Assembly: GCA_905183005.1 (NCBI GenBank)
Contig: CAJJDO010000096.1
Coordinates: 355,521 to 419,520 of the forward strand
DNA: 64,000 bases
From: Paramecium pentaurelia
Taxonomy: Eukaryota > Ciliophora > Oligohymenophorea > Peniculida > Parameciidae
Direction of reading: 5' to 3'
The position numbers and the translations under genes are program-made. Shown here piece after piece: positions 24,079 through 37,183 of this stretch. The notes below the pieces were generated by a model, which had not been told where the DNA came from, made no database searches, and worked only from the letters and a program-made list of their open reading frames with translations. Within the stretch, counting starts at the first letter, position 1. The number at the start of each line of letters is the position of its first letter.

Positions 24079-25624
24079 ATGTATTCACTTTAGAAATTAG
24101 TGCCTAATAATAAAATTCAATTAAAACCTGGAGCATTCTCATAACATCAGAAATTAAATCAAAGTGTTGATGGTGTATTAACAATTCATTAAAAATCATA
24201 ATAATAACTTTAAACTCAAATCTAAATTGTCAACAAAAAAGAACCTTAACGATTGGTAAATAAAAAATAAGAACTATTATAAATCCTTGGGAATGCATAA
24301 ATTAATTAAAGATAAACTAAATCAATATCACCCAATACAACACCTCAAAAATAATAAAGTAACAGAAAATTGAATTTTAATCATATTACTGAATAAGATG
24401 CACTCATACTTAATTCAAGTAATGCTATGGCCAATATGATAATAGAAAATATACTCAATAAAGATGATTATTATTAGAAAATTCTTTAAGAGAATCAAGA
24501 TTTAAAAGAATAATCAACAAAATTATAATTAACTCTTAATGAATTAAAAAAAAAGTGTTAAACATCTGAATAAACAAATAAAGAACTCCAATAAAATTTA
24601 CAACGTGAACGTCAACTCTATTAAAATTAATTAATGAATATTAATGAATAAATTCAAACTATGAAACCTTTGAAATAAAATTTGTAGATAGAATAAAAGA
24701 AGTGTGAATCATTAACTAAACAATTATAAGATTAAATAGCTATCAATAATGGATTAAAATCATTCATTTGTGATAATTGTTTAATTTGTATAGAATTTCT
24801 ATCCTTTTTTTAGAAAATTGTATTACATTTCCAACCTTAAATAACATTAGCTTATGAATCTCTTATATAAATATCAAAACATTCAACAGCATTTATTTTA
24901 GAATTCATATCCAAAACATAAAATCTCAATTTACCTGCTTTAAGAAATTGTGTATTACCAGAAGAATTTGATGTTAATGGATTCTTTTAAATTGTAGAAT
25001 CATTAAAATTGAATGAATCTTAAGAAATATCTTTTAGAAATAAAACAAACAATGTTTCAAAACATACAATTTAAAGAACCAATAATACACCACCTCCATC
25101 TGAATCTCTAAAACCAATTAAGAATGCTTCAACTTCTTTACATGAATAATATAATTCCTTTTTAGATATAAATGAACCTTTAAATAAAACCTAGGTGATA
25201 AATCCTTATTTTACAGATTTAGATTCAATTGAGCAATAAAGAATGTAAAATAAAGAAAAACATAGAAATTAATTGGGTTTATAACTAAATATAACTAATA
25301 AAATGAATTAGGAAATAAATGAGAATTCTAATTATTTTTAAATAATTAATAATGAGTAACATATATTTAGAGAATAAGATAAATAATCAAAAAGAAATAA
25401 AGAAAATTAATAATAAAATTGTTAATATGTTATAGCAAAATATGATTATAAAGCACAAAAAGTATAGATATTAAAATGATTTATGGTAGGATGTAGATTT
25501 AAGTTTTAAGAAAGGAGATCAAATAAAATTGTTAAAGAAAACAACAAATGGATGGTGGTATGGTGAAGACAAGAATTAAGTAAAAGGATACTTTCCACAT
25601 AATTTTTTTTAATCAGTAGGATGA
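24079..25624 (+). CDS. coiled-coil protein with C-terminal SH3 domain
   Basis: 505 residues from ATG 24079 to TGA 25622-25624, with one 28-nt intron at 25462-25489 inside the SH3 coding region. The first about 120 residues are Gln/Pro-rich and basic. Residues about 140-240 form a coiled coil. The middle is Asn/Ser-rich. The last about 60 residues are an SH3 domain: the ALYDY-like AKYDYKAQK, then DLSFKKGDQI, TNGWWYGE and GYFPHNF, covering the Trp, Gly and Pro positions that bind PxxP ligands. It is probably a cytoskeletal or membrane-traffic adaptor. The stop lies 17 bp from the stop of the convergent gene. Confidence 0.8.
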
Positions 25625-25641
25625 TTGTAGTTATATAAATT

Positions 25642-28600
25642 TCATTTTTTATCTTTGCTTTCGACAGCATATCTATTTAACAATAATATAATTTCTTAAG
25701 TAGTTTCGATTACAAGATTACTATTCTTTCCAATTTAATCTGAGATGGAAACACAATGAAATTTCTATATTATAAAAAATGATATATTACTTTATTTAAA
25801 GGCATATTAGAAAATTAAAAAATCTGAATAATTTTTTCTAGCCATTAGCGATCAAATGATATTATATTTGCAAAAGAAACTAATCCTTTTTTATCTACTT
25901 CATTCATAATAATGATCTTCAACAGTTCTTCAATTTATTAATATTAATGTTTAATTTTAATAGAGTAATTTTCTTAGGTTATTATAAATTCATCTAATTC
26001 TAATCTTAATTCTTTTATTAGATTAGAAATAAGGATGTTAGCAGCTGCATTTGAATCTTAGATCTTTTCTCTAAATTACATAGTATAAATAAGATTTTTT
26101 GAAGAGAGAATGAAATGTTCTTGATGAGATAATTATTATAATTTAGCTTCAACCATTTCATCCTTATCAATAATTTATTAAAATGTAGTTTAATTATTTT
26201 ACTTAATAAATAATCCATCTTATGCAATTATATATAAATTATTGATTGAACCAAATGTTAATTCTAGAAGTTCACATTCTTGATCTGATATAAGAATTAA
26301 TGTATTAGTATCATCTTCAGCTAATTGTTCTAAAGCTTATACTAATTGATCAATTCTTTATATTTTTTATTTGAAACTTTCAGTATAAGCTAATATTATT
26401 ACTCTTTAATTATCATTTTATTGATTATTATTGAATTTAGAGATAATTTTAGTAGTTTCAATAGAACAAAATTATCTATCCTTTAATCCTACTGTAAGTT
26501 CTTTGGCTGAATCATATAATTATTTATCAAGCCAATAATCTTCACAATAGTTTAAATGATCATTTAATCTATGAAGCCAATCATTACTACTAGGTACATT
26601 AATATATGATAGTAAATTATTATTAATATAATCTGAAATAATTTAGACAGACATTTCTATATTAAAAGGATTAATTTTCTTATGATCTACTTTAGGTTTA
26701 CACCATTGACTAAAGATAATTTTTGCTCTTTATTTTTATGATTGTCTTACATAAATATACTCTAAATAAGTTGAAGAAATAATATCTCTTAATGTTGTTT
26801 TGATAAACACATCTGCCATATGATATAATCTGATTCGATCTTATTATGAAGAATCTTATATTAATAGTATTAATTGTTTCTAATATTTATTATTAATGGA
26901 TTCAGCTAAATTGTTTAGTTCTTCTAGTAGTTTTAAAAGTGATGAATTATTTTCATAATCATCTTCATTATTTTTATATAATATTTGTATCAATTAAATT
27001 TAATTTAGTCCAAATAAATATAATTATTCTACAATTTTAAATTTAAGATTCAATCCACTTTCAATAGAAATACTATCAACACCTAAAAGTATAATTGAAT
27101 CTTCATTTATGTAATCTTCTGTTGAAATCAAATTACTTAATTGTTTATCATCTAAACCAACATTTCCATAATCAAGTATAATTTTTCTACCTAAAACTTC
27201 AATTGTAAATGCAGTCATTCCTGAAACCTATGTTAATTTCTGATATTAAAATGGAATACAATATGTAAAATTATATAAATCTTTCAATTCAACAAATGAT
27301 ATTAAATCACTCATCAATAATGATGATAACATTATCTAACTAAATGAAAATATTCTAAAATGTTTAGGATTTGGAAATGATCTTCTCATTATTGTACAAA
27401 TACGTGGTCTATATTCATTCTTCTTTATCAAACCATCCTTAATAAAAATAGGAATCATAAATAATTAGTAATCAAATATAAAAATAGAATGTAAATGAGT
27501 GAATTAATTATTAAAAAGTTTACAAAACATAGCATCTTATACAAATCTTGCAAATATTTGATTTATTGTCATATAATCATCTTCTGAATGAAATCTTTAA
27601 TTTGGTATTAAATTACTAAAAACTGGTTAAATAAATTAAGTAAAACAAGATAATTTAGATTCATCTAATTAAATACCATAACACTTATATTAATCATAAC
27701 TATATTAAATAATAAATAAATACATATATTGTTAGATAAGATTGAATTCAATTTCATCTTAAATTGTAATACCCATCCAACCAATCCATATAGCTTTTAA
27801 ACTTAATCTGTTACTAAATAGATCATACATATTGTAATAATAGGGATCATTAGTTGAAGTGAATTTATATTTATTAAGAATGTCTATTATTGTTACAATT
27901 TAAATTAAATACCTTTTTTGTTTCTTACTTGAATTTATTAATCAATAGTAGTTATTTTAATTGGTATCTTCAAACTTAAACATATAACAAAAGAATCAGT
28001 GAAAATTTATGATGAAGATTAGGATCTCTTTCTTTTGTAATCAAATACTAAATCTGGAGAACCATATTATTCTGAAATCTTACGAAATTTTGATATTGAC
28101 TTTTCCTTTTGTTTACAATCAAAATGTGTCTATTAAAGTTTTAGTATATAATTACACTAATAATATCTCTCCAATCACTTTCTAATTAACGAATAGAGAT
28201 CTATGTAATTCCTGTAATTTGTTTAATCAATTCAGGCATACTCTCGTTGTCAGACTATAAGATAAATGTAGTTCAAATACTGAATCTAAATCATTATTAA
28301 ATGGATCGTAATCTCTAGATCTACTGAGTCTTTAGACATTCACTATAATGTATTAATTTATACATTTTACTTAAGTCTTCTTATACAAATTCATGAGAGA
28401 TTTCATATTTTTAAAAAGTTCTGACATTCATTTCTTCCTTATTGAAAGTGATAATCAAGAAATTTCTTCTAAAATCACATCTATGTAAACGATTTGGAAC
28501 CTCTTCCCAAATGAAATTATCACCATCTTATATAAGACACTTAAATTCTAATCTAGCAGCTATGATAATAAAATATTAATCATACTTGGATCTATTTGAA

Positions 28601-28760
28601 TTTTACTTTCATGTGTCCATTCAGGATAAGTAGTATTAGTTGTACTTAACATTAATGAACGATTTGGATCCCAATCTCCTAGTAATTGATGATTACCACA
28701 GATTCTGACATTTTATAAATATCTCGTCTCTGCTATTACCTTAAAACTTATATATGACAT
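25642..28760 (-). CDS. CBM20 + trehalose-phosphate synthase/phosphatase-like protein, probably inactive
   Basis: 985 residues from ATG 28760 to TGA 25642-25644. Introns are at 28560-28585, 28343-28370, 28255-28280, 28130-28155, 27884-27912 and 25765-25790, and the spliced length is exact. Residues 1-100 are a CBM20 starch-binding module (RICGNHQLLGDWDPN, PEWTHE). A GT20-like domain follows (WIGWMG, FDYQLFMIP, LMSDLISF, YHMADVF, NPFNIEMS), then a TPP-like HAD region (LILISDQECEL, IIAQDGLF). In active enzymes the GT20 signature is VDRLDYTKG, while here it reads VDSISIESG, losing the Arg and Lys that bind phosphates. The HAD DYDGT motif reads AYTES, losing both Asp. I infer a glucan-binding regulatory pseudoenzyme. 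Confidence 0.85.
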
Positions 28761-28790
28761 CTTAAAAAATAAGTATATTAAATTATAAAA

Positions 28791-30009
28791 ATGAAGAACT
28801 TCATTCTATTGGTATTGATCTTTACAATTGTTCAATCCCTTGGATTTCCATCCTTTTATCATCGTTCATCAGTATAATTTAAATAAAACAAACAATTTAG
28901 GATATTCATGTAGAAATTGCATAAGCCATACAAAATTGTGAAGGAGTAGAATTGGAAATGGTTAGAGATTATCCAAAATTATCTATGGTAACTTTAAATA
29001 AGAATCAAAATAAACCAAATAAAGGCTTTGTAATTTTTGGAGAACATGCAAGAGAATTAATCTCTCCAGAAACGGGTTTACATTTTGTGAAAAAACTCTG
29101 TAATCAAAATGAAGATATGAAATCAATCAAAGATAATTATGAATTAAGAATGATAGTCAATGTTAATCCACTATCTAGAGAGAAAGTAGAATCTGGAGAT
29201 TTTTGTAAAAGAGAAAATGAAAATGGAGTTGATTTGAATCGTAATTACAAATCTCATTGGTCTAAAGTATTTAAAACTAATTACTCAGGATCATGATCCA
29301 GAAATGGTAAGAACTGCTCCTGGTCCATTTGCATTTTCTGAAGCTGAAACCTAAACAGTAAGAGATGAACTTAAAAAATTCTCACCACATGTTTTCTTTT
29401 CCATACATTCAGGAACTTTAGCACTTTTTACACCTTATGCTTATAGTAAAGAATAACGTAAAATATTAATTATTAAGTTTTAGCAACTGAGAATATTTCA
29501 AATATGATGTAAATACTTACAGAAGTTAAAGAAAAACATTGTGAAACATGTAAAATGGGATCTTGTGGTCATGAAATTGGATATCTTTCTCCAGGTACTT
29601 CAATGGATTATGCTTATGATGATTTGAAAGTAAATTATTTATATTTAATAATACTTTTAGATTCCTTATTCATTTACATTTGAAATCTATCATGGTGGTT
29701 TAGATATTAGAACTAAAAAACATGCCCTTAAATTTTTAGAAGTCTAATCTTCTCATAATAAACATAGAATAACTGATGAAGAAAAATTAGATTAATTATT
29801 AAGAGATCATTCATGTTTTGCTACAACTTCTACGTATTTGATCTATTTTTTAATTAATTAGAAAAGAAATGCCACCTGATGAATGTTTCAAATATTTTAA
29901 TCCTGAAGATAAAGATTAATATGATTTCTATGTTGAAAATTGGAGTTAAGCCATTACATTATCATTAAATAGAGTAGCTGAATAAAGGCAAACATAATAA
30001 TAATCATGA
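28791..30009 (+). CDS. secreted M14 metallocarboxypeptidase
   Basis: 360 residues from ATG 28791 to TGA 30007-30009. Introns are at 28872-28900, 29267-29288 (CAG end), 29458-29483, 29630-29660 and 29834-29861. A signal peptide (MKNFILLVLIFTIVQS) is followed directly by the catalytic domain, with no obvious long propeptide. Zinc ligands are visible in FGEHARELI (His, Glu) and FSIHSG (His). The substrate-carboxylate Arg is in GVDLNRNY, and the catalytic Glu in FTFEIYHGG. It should remove C-terminal residues from peptides in the secretory path, food vacuole or outside the cell. Divergent from the TPS-like gene, with 30 bp between start codons. Confidence 0.92.
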
Positions 30010-30056
30010 TGATACATTTTACAATTTATTTCATGAACTTATCATAAATATTCTAT

Positions 30057-30923
30057 TCATACAAATTGTGTCTTCTCACTATTCCTTTTTAAAGTCAATA
30101 TTAAATATATAAATATTATATATATTATTCCAGCACATCCAAATAAAAAACAATAATATATAAATTTTGGAAATTGATTATGATTATCTTATTTTGGTTT
30201 AGCATAATTATGTGAATATTCCACTCCACTTATATATGGATCATTTACATGTCTAATATAAATAGATAAATTCTCAAATGTTTATAAATTATCTTCTCCC
30301 AATTCTTTATAAATAAATCCATTTTTATAACATCCACCTTAATATTATAATTAATTATCTTCAATTGATACTTTTATACAAATTTCAACTAAGTATTATA
30401 TTGAATCACCTTTCCAAAACCAAGGTATAATGGGTACTCCAAAACTATTATTACATTATGGTAATTTTTAGATCATTTATGATTTGAATTTCTAATTATA
30501 CTAAATTAGTTAAAGACATATATTCTTTGAATTTGTAAGTTTAGCTATCTAATAATTTATGTATCCAAAATATTCATGAAAACCTGTTTTCTAAAAAAGA
30601 GTTGTATAATTTAAAAGCAAGTATGGATCTTAGTGAACTTAATTAAATCTAAATTTTTCTTAATTCAATTAACCTTCAATATTGAACTTTGTAAAATCTT
30701 ATTAATTTAAATCAAGTTCCCAATCTGAAGTTTCCTAATGTGAATTAAGACACAAACTATACTTTTTCAATTATGTATTATTATTCAAATTCTTGTTACT
30801 AATATGGAATAATAAAAAATGAGCAAGAAAATAAAAGTAGTAAAAGATCTATAATGCAAATAGTGTAAAAGATTACACAAAATATTCTACTTGGTATGAG
30901 TTATTGTATTTTTAAACAATCAT
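30057..30923 (-). CDS. two-pass membrane protein, unknown function
   Basis: 288 residues in one exon from ATG 30923 to TGA 30057-30059. A hydrophobic segment near the N-terminus (about 18-45, IFYYFYFLAHFLLFHIS) and another near the C-terminus (about 258-280, FLFGCAGIIYIIFIYLILTL) flank a mostly hydrophilic region of about 200 residues with several Cys and Tyr. The topology resembles CDC50/LEM3 or TMEM231-like proteins, but I could not match their signature residues. A short basic tail follows the last helix. Confidence 0.6.
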
Positions 30924-31227
30924 ATCTAACTAAATAAACTTATAACATAAATATTTATTATATATTATTCATTCCTATAATTCTAAATATAAGATTAATA
31001 ATTTACATATTGTAATTATGTGTTATTAAATCTATTTATTTAAAAGTCTATAATATCATTCATTTCTATACTAATTATATTTAATATATTTAATATCCAA
31101 ATTACATAATTATATTTACAATAATTTAGAATCTATCTATTAATTAATATAAATAACACATAAGTTAAACCAAATTATGAAAAATTTAAATAATATAAAT
31201 TTATATTATTATATTTTGATATTCACT
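30924..31227. other. AT-rich intergenic region
   Basis: About 300 bases, almost entirely A and T, between the promoter side of one minus-strand gene and the 3' end of the next. Nothing is recognised in it. Confidence 0.6.
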
Positions 31228-33002
31228 TCACATTTTATGCCATCCTTTAAGATCATCTTCATCAGAATCAAACTCTTTCTATAATAATATATTTATATAT
31301 ATAAATATACCTTTTTAGTAGACTCAATACTTATTTTGATATTTTCTTATTTCTTCATTTGTTCATACTCTTATTCCTCTTATTATTCAATCTTTTTATC
31401 TCTCCATTCCTTTGGTAATTGCCAAAACTAATTATTATTTAATAATTCAATATACTTTCAAAGATTTCTCCTTACCACTAGTTACTAACATGTGTTTATC
31501 TTCATACCATTAGAGTTTAGTAATATCTGTATTATGAGCCTTAATTACAACTAAAAATATATATATTCAAAATACATATTGGTGCAGCCTTTTTACCACT
31601 CCATACAGTGACTGTACCATCTTTATTACCTACCATACATTCTCCTCTAGAAGGTGACCAAACTATTTCTCTCAATTAAAGTTTGCCTTTTAAACTTGCT
31701 GTTTATTTAGTAAATTTTTCTCTACCACTCTTACCAACTTCAAAAATACCAATTTCACCTTAATCAAAACCTGCTGTGAATAAATAATTCTTGACTGGAT
31801 CAAAAAAGATTCCTCTAATTGGAGAGAGTGTTTAGGATGCAACTGAGACAGCCAAAGATGGACCCATTGTTGCAGATGTAATTTCAAATACATGAACATA
31901 GCCTCCTCTATCTGAAACAAATATTCTCCTATTTTCTTTATCAGCTGCTAAACCTGTTAAACCATGTTAACTTGGTTAGAGTTCTGCAATTGTGATTTAT
32001 CTTTAAAAATCAAGTACTTTATATTTCTTATCTTCTGATACAGAATGAATATGTGAATTTATGGAATCATAAAATACACCCATCACTCTACCCTAATGTG
32101 CTTTGATATCTGCTTACTAATATTATTTTATGATTTAAGTACTTCATCGTATCTTATAAATTGACTTTCTGAAGGTACCTTTAATAAATTCAATTTTCCT
32201 TCATCCAATCCAACAATTAAATTTGACGTCACTGCATCCCAATATAAACAAATAGCTTATGATGGATAGGTTTTATTCCACATTCTCTCATACTTGAATT
32301 CGTTTTCGTCATTTGTCTTCACCCAACATTCCAAACATCCAACTGCCAATAGAGTTGGAGGAGCTTCCTTTTCCCATGGCATTTTCATATTAGTTAAGTA
32401 AGCATCAAATCTACTAGCTACATTCATATCTGAGGACAACACAAAAATGACATCTAGAGAAAGGAAATTAATAATTGATTTTTTTTACTCTATGATCTCT
32501 CTATATAGAAATCTCTTAATCCATGTATGAATCCTGTAATTTCTCCTAACATCTTAGGTGGATTGACCACTTATTCTTAAGCATGCTTCTCCAACTATAA
32601 AAATTGTTTCATAGACTCAGAATTAAACACATCTGGTCTTTTTAATAATTCCTACTCTTATTCATATCTTTTTACCTTAATGTAATAATCTAGTCCCACT
32701 CTTCTCTTCTCAATATCTACATGTTCCTTCAACTTAAACAATGTTTTTCCTGGCAATGGAGGTAAAGTTGTAAACACCTATAATACATTGTATAAATAAT
32801 CTTACCTTCTTTAAGTTATTATTCAGATCATCAAATTCAGAATACCTCTTTTCTAATGTCCATTACTATCCATCCCTCTTGGATACCAATAAAATGAATA
32901 GAATGACATTAGTATCTATCTTGCTGATTTGATACTCTTTTACCTCAGCCTAACAATAATTGAATTTATATCAACCTTTAGAGCCACTGTAGATTAATCC
33001 AT
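31228..33002 (-). CDS. PX domain + WD40 repeat protein (WDFY-like)
   Basis: 524 residues from ATG 33002 to TGA 31228-31230. Seven introns: 32950-32975, 32778-32805, 32454-32488 (35 nt), 32117-32142, 31551-31575, 31428-31455 and 31279-31310. Residues about 8-115 are a PX domain with the phosphoinositide-binding KRYSEF and LPPLPGK, and residues about 185-460 are WD40 repeats. The WD part resembles WDFY1/2 (LIVGLDEGKLNLL, VIKAHNTDITKLQW). Those proteins end in a PI3P-binding FYVE finger, which is absent here; the PX domain would supply lipid binding instead. An endosomal scaffold role is inferred. The 35-nt intron is what joins the two halves in frame; without it the PX part would end in the intron region. 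Confidence 0.8.
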
Positions 33003-33015
33003 TAATTAATATATT

Positions 33016-33687
33016 ATGTATAATAAACATCATCTCTCTACCAAGAACCTTGATGGACCAAAATTAGATACAACTCAAGTTAGACGTAAAAGTTGTGTAT
33101 GTGATCAATGTGGAGAGACAGCACTAAAAGAAAATTAATTACCTAATCAATTATGTGAAATAGCCTATCATAAGAAAGCAAGATTAGAAGATTTATTTCT
33201 AAATAAATTGGATGGAGCAAAGAAATATATAAGAAATGATCATAAAAGAAAGAATTTCAGAATCTATGCAAGAAATCCTTTATTCATTTTACGATCTAAA
33301 CCTGATCTAGATGAAAGTATACATTAATAAACATCACCTACAAAAACTAATTCACCAGAATAATAACGTATTAAAACTGAATAACCTTAAATTCTTCATT
33401 CTCGTAGTCATAAATATGTTCCAACTTCAAATTTCTTTTTACAAAATATCAAATAATAAGTCATAAGACAAGAAAAAACCATTAACAGATTACTCAAAGA
33501 TCGTAAAACTATATAATCTGTATAATTCTCACCAAGTGGTAGTATTCCAATAAATAAATCTCATCAAAACAATAAAAAAATCTATTTGAAATAATTAAAA
33601 CCATTACCAAAATAATAACAACTTCAAAGCAAATTTAAATGTCTCATTAGATAATTCTTTAACTCCTCTAAAGCCAAACAATACTGA
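33016..33687 (+). CDS. basic hypothetical protein with CxxC pair
   Basis: A single exon of 223 residues from ATG 33016 to TGA 33685-33687. It is basic and Gln-rich. A Cys cluster near residue 32 (KSCVCDQCGE) could bind zinc, with another Cys about 16 residues on. The rest has Lys/Arg-rich segments and looks largely disordered. The start lies 14 bp from the start of the divergent PX-WD40 gene. No family is recognised. Confidence 0.6.
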
Positions 33688-33730
33688 ATTTTGATAATAT
33701 AATTTTTGTGTTTATAACTTATTATAATCA

Positions 33731-35206
33731 ATGCAAGAAACTGAGCAATCCGAAAAAGATATGATAGGTTCTCTCTTAGACGGTAATACATTTCTTATTT
33801 GATTAGAGGATGAGTCAGAATGTTCAGAATTCAGATCTTCTATCACTAAATCCCAACAACATTCTCAATCTGTAAATATTCTCTTTATTAAATCATCTAG
33901 CCTATTAAAAGCTTCAAAGATGTCAAAGATACTCCACTCGTTCTTGAAGATGCAGGGTATAATTATTAATATTAAAAAAGTTAATAAGAATTTCCTTCTA
34001 ATGATCCAAACAACTTTTATTTTACTGTCTAACCAGCTTTCATTCAATAAAGATAACATTCAATGAGTCATGAATTCCATCAATACATTGTCTCTCAACC
34101 TCCAATCTATTATCCTTATTAAGATGGATATTTCTCATAAAAACGAACTAAAAGATTATAATCTTCCACAGATTCAGAACAAACAATTGTAATTATAATA
34201 TTGTTATTTTAGGCATAACAATGCTAAGATTAATATGCATCATTAATTATTCAATAGTCCTTTATATAAGGAAATGATTTTTAGAGAGATAAAATATTTA
34301 AAGCATTGATTGATGATTTACCACTTCTCTCTAAACATAAATTTGGAAATTATGTCATATAGAAAATTATAGAAAACAGCAATCAGAATATAAGAAATCT
34401 TATATTTGAATAGCTTCATCCTTATATTATAGAAATGTGTTATGATAAATTTGGATGTCGAGTTATTTAAAAATTATTAGAGTTCATTTAAAATCATCAA
34501 AAAATACAATTAATCTAATCAATCAAAAGTCAAGTATTAAATCTCATATTCGATTAATGTGGAAATCATGTCATCCAAAAAATAATAGATTTGGTATCTG
34601 ATGCAGAGTTTATAATTGATATTGTTACAAATAATGTTGATCATATAGTATCTCATCCCTATGGATGTAGAATTGCATAAAAATGTTTAGAGATATTTCC
34701 CAATCAAAAATTACAACAACTTTATATATCACTTATACCTTTGTGTGAGAAATTATAATTTTGTTAATATGGAAATTATATTGTACAACATATGATCACT
34801 TAAGGACCACCAAAAGGATTTGAAGTAATTGGTAAATTCGTCAAAGCTAGAATTCTGGAAGTCAGTTAAGACAAATATGCCAGGTATATATGTAGATTGA
34901 ATATCATTAAGCAATGTAGCTTAGAAATATATAACATTGGCATCAGATGATGATATTGCAACTATATGCAAAATCCTAATGAATAATTGTGTTCCACCAA
35001 TGTTGCTAATATTAATCAATAATTAATTTGGAAATTATGTGATGTAACATTTTTATTCGAAATGCAATGAAAAATAAAAAGAATTAATTCAAATCTAAAT
35101 TAATAAATATGAAGAACATTAATTCACATAATTTGGTATATTATTCAATAACCATATTCTAGGTCGACACTTTTTATAATTTTTGGCTAGGTGTCAATCT
35201 TGTTGA
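33731..35206 (+). CDS. Pumilio (PUF) RNA-binding protein
   Basis: About 456-464 residues from ATG 33731 to TGA 35204-35206. Introns are at 33783-33806, 33872-33900 and 34884-34911 (AAG end), with an optional 24-nt one at 34189-34212. The N-terminal 150 residues are disordered. The C-terminal part has PUF repeats, each with the base-reading helix: FGNYVIQKII, FGCRVIQKLLEF, CGNHVIQKII, YGCRIAQKCLE, YGNYIVQHMI, KYASNVAQKYI and FGNYVMQHF. The conserved ASNV repeat is restored exactly by splicing the AAG intron. PUF proteins bind 3' UTRs with UGUR cores and repress or localise mRNAs. Confidence 0.93.
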
Positions 35207-35919
35207 TTGTTTTATCTATATATGTTAAACATTATAAATTATTATATATTAAAACTCTTTTAAAAATCCTGATTATTTTACTAATTTAGTCATTTCACTA
35301 TAATTAATATATAAATTATAAGATAAAACAATATATAATCCTTAAACAAATTTGAGATTATGGATTACGTTAAGCCAAAATCATTTAATAAATATATTAT
35401 ATTGATATAATTATTATCACATTTTTTATCGATTTATTTCTTAAATAAGTTGATTTTCTTTATGATATTAATAATATTAATGATATTAATTATAATTTAA
35501 ATAAAACAAAAATATCAATCTGTTCAAAAATTAATCTCTAAATCATTATTTTCTCTTATGATTCTAAAAGCAAGATCTAAATTTATATATATATAGATTT
35601 TCCTTATATGATAAGTAATTGGATTTGGATTATTAAATGAATATAATTATGTGATATTGGTTTTAATCAATAACGTATAAATTGAATTAATAATAAAATA
35701 ATTTAATAGTTAATCATTATTTAATTAAATTAATATAATTTGATTAATATGTGTTAGATACTTGTTTACAATTTTAATCAATAAACTTATATATACTTTA
35801 TTATTTAATTTTCATAACTAAATCGTAGTATTTAATGACGAATTTTAATTAATGACTTATTATTTAAGACAATACAACTCAATTTCTAACACTTGTTAAA
35901 AAACGATATATTATTATAC
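35207..35919. other. AT-rich intergenic region
   Basis: About 710 bases of very AT-rich sequence with TGA in every frame, between two plus-strand genes. It is unusually long for this gene-dense part. It presumably holds the 3' UTR of the PUF gene and the promoter of the next gene. No gene is seen. Confidence 0.6.
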
Positions 35920-37101
35920 ATGAATTTTAAATCTACAGTGATTGGTGCAGGACCTGCAGGTATCATAACAGTGTGTTAATTGCTTAAAAACAACTTGACT
36001 CCGATTGCTTGGGTGGATCCAAACTTTGATTGTGGTGCATTGAACTAATTTACTCACATACCATCTAACACAAAAGTAAATTTAAACAAAATAATTAGAT
36101 TCAACTATTCCTAAACACATTAAAGAATATGGGATGGGTTGAGAATCATAAAGAAGTAGAAGACCCTACAGAAGTATAGAATTTTTAATAATTTTAGGTA
36201 TTCAAAAATTTTGACCCAAATACTACTTGCGAGCTTGGTCTTTCCTATGAAATGTTTAAGAAAGTGATGGTGATATTGGATCAAACATGCAAAGGTTTAA
36301 TAATGAAGATGGAAAGTGTAGTAGAAAAAATTGAGAACTTAGGGCACACTAATAAAATTACATTAAAAAATAATTGTTAGGTATTAATAATGACGATTAT
36401 TTTATTAGTTCGAAAGTGAATATGTCTTTCATTGTACTGGTTCTAAAAGAAATACAATAGACTCAGTAGATGCATCACTCTACAAAGTTTATCCTCATCT
36501 TAAAGAAATAGATCTATATGAGGCTATGAGTCCAGAAGATGTTCATTAACATATAACAAATGATGATACAGTTTGTATATTTGGAAATAGTCATTCTGGA
36601 ATCTTGGCTGCCATGAATATTTACAATTCACCAAATAGACCAAAACATATTTACATTTTCCAAAGAAGACCTATTATTTTAGCTGAATATTTACCAGATG
36701 GAAAAATAGTGAATGATTCAACAGGATTAAAAGGAAGAGTAGCTGATTGGGCTAGAAATATTTTAATTGGAGAAAAACCAAAGTGTATTTCAGAAATAGA
36801 CTCAGCTGAATATAAGAATTATATGTAACAATGTACTAAAGTTATTGTTGCAACAGGATTCTAAAGAAATACATTACCTATAATAACTATAGATGAAATG
36901 GAATTGATCGATAATAAGATTAATTATGATGATGAAAATATGAATTTAGTATATGGAGGAAGAGAGATATCTAATAATTTTGGTTTTGGAATTGCATTTC
37001 CATAAAAAATACTTGATGCTAATGGAACATATCAACATGGAGTCGGTTTCTATAAATTTATGCTCACTATTACTAAAGTGATTACAAAATTATAGAGTTG
37101 A
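35920..37101 (+). CDS. FAD/NAD(P)-dependent oxidoreductase
   Basis: 368 residues from ATG 35920 to TGA 37099-37101, with introns at 36076-36098, 36174-36197 and 36381-36408. The N-terminal Rossmann motif VIGAGPAGIITV binds FAD. A second nucleotide-binding motif (VCIFGNSHSGILAAMN) near residue 180 suits NAD(P)H. KVIVATGFQRNTLP is the ATG(G/F) motif of the pyridine-nucleotide disulfide or monooxygenase superfamily. The order fits flavin monooxygenase-like or SidA/lysine-hydroxylase-like enzymes better than glutathione reductase, because no redox CxxxxC follows the first motif. The substrate is unknown. Confidence 0.8.
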
Positions 37102-37183
37102 TTATAATTATTATTTTGTTCAATAGTTATTATTAGACATAATATTACTTTCTATACATTACTCTAAATTTAGATTATACAAT

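Noticed and set aside
32257..32442. Separate WD40 gene beginning near 32427
   Set aside because: A 35-nt intron at 32454-32488 joins this region in frame to the PX domain upstream, and the total spliced length is an exact multiple of three, so one PX-WD40 gene is simpler.
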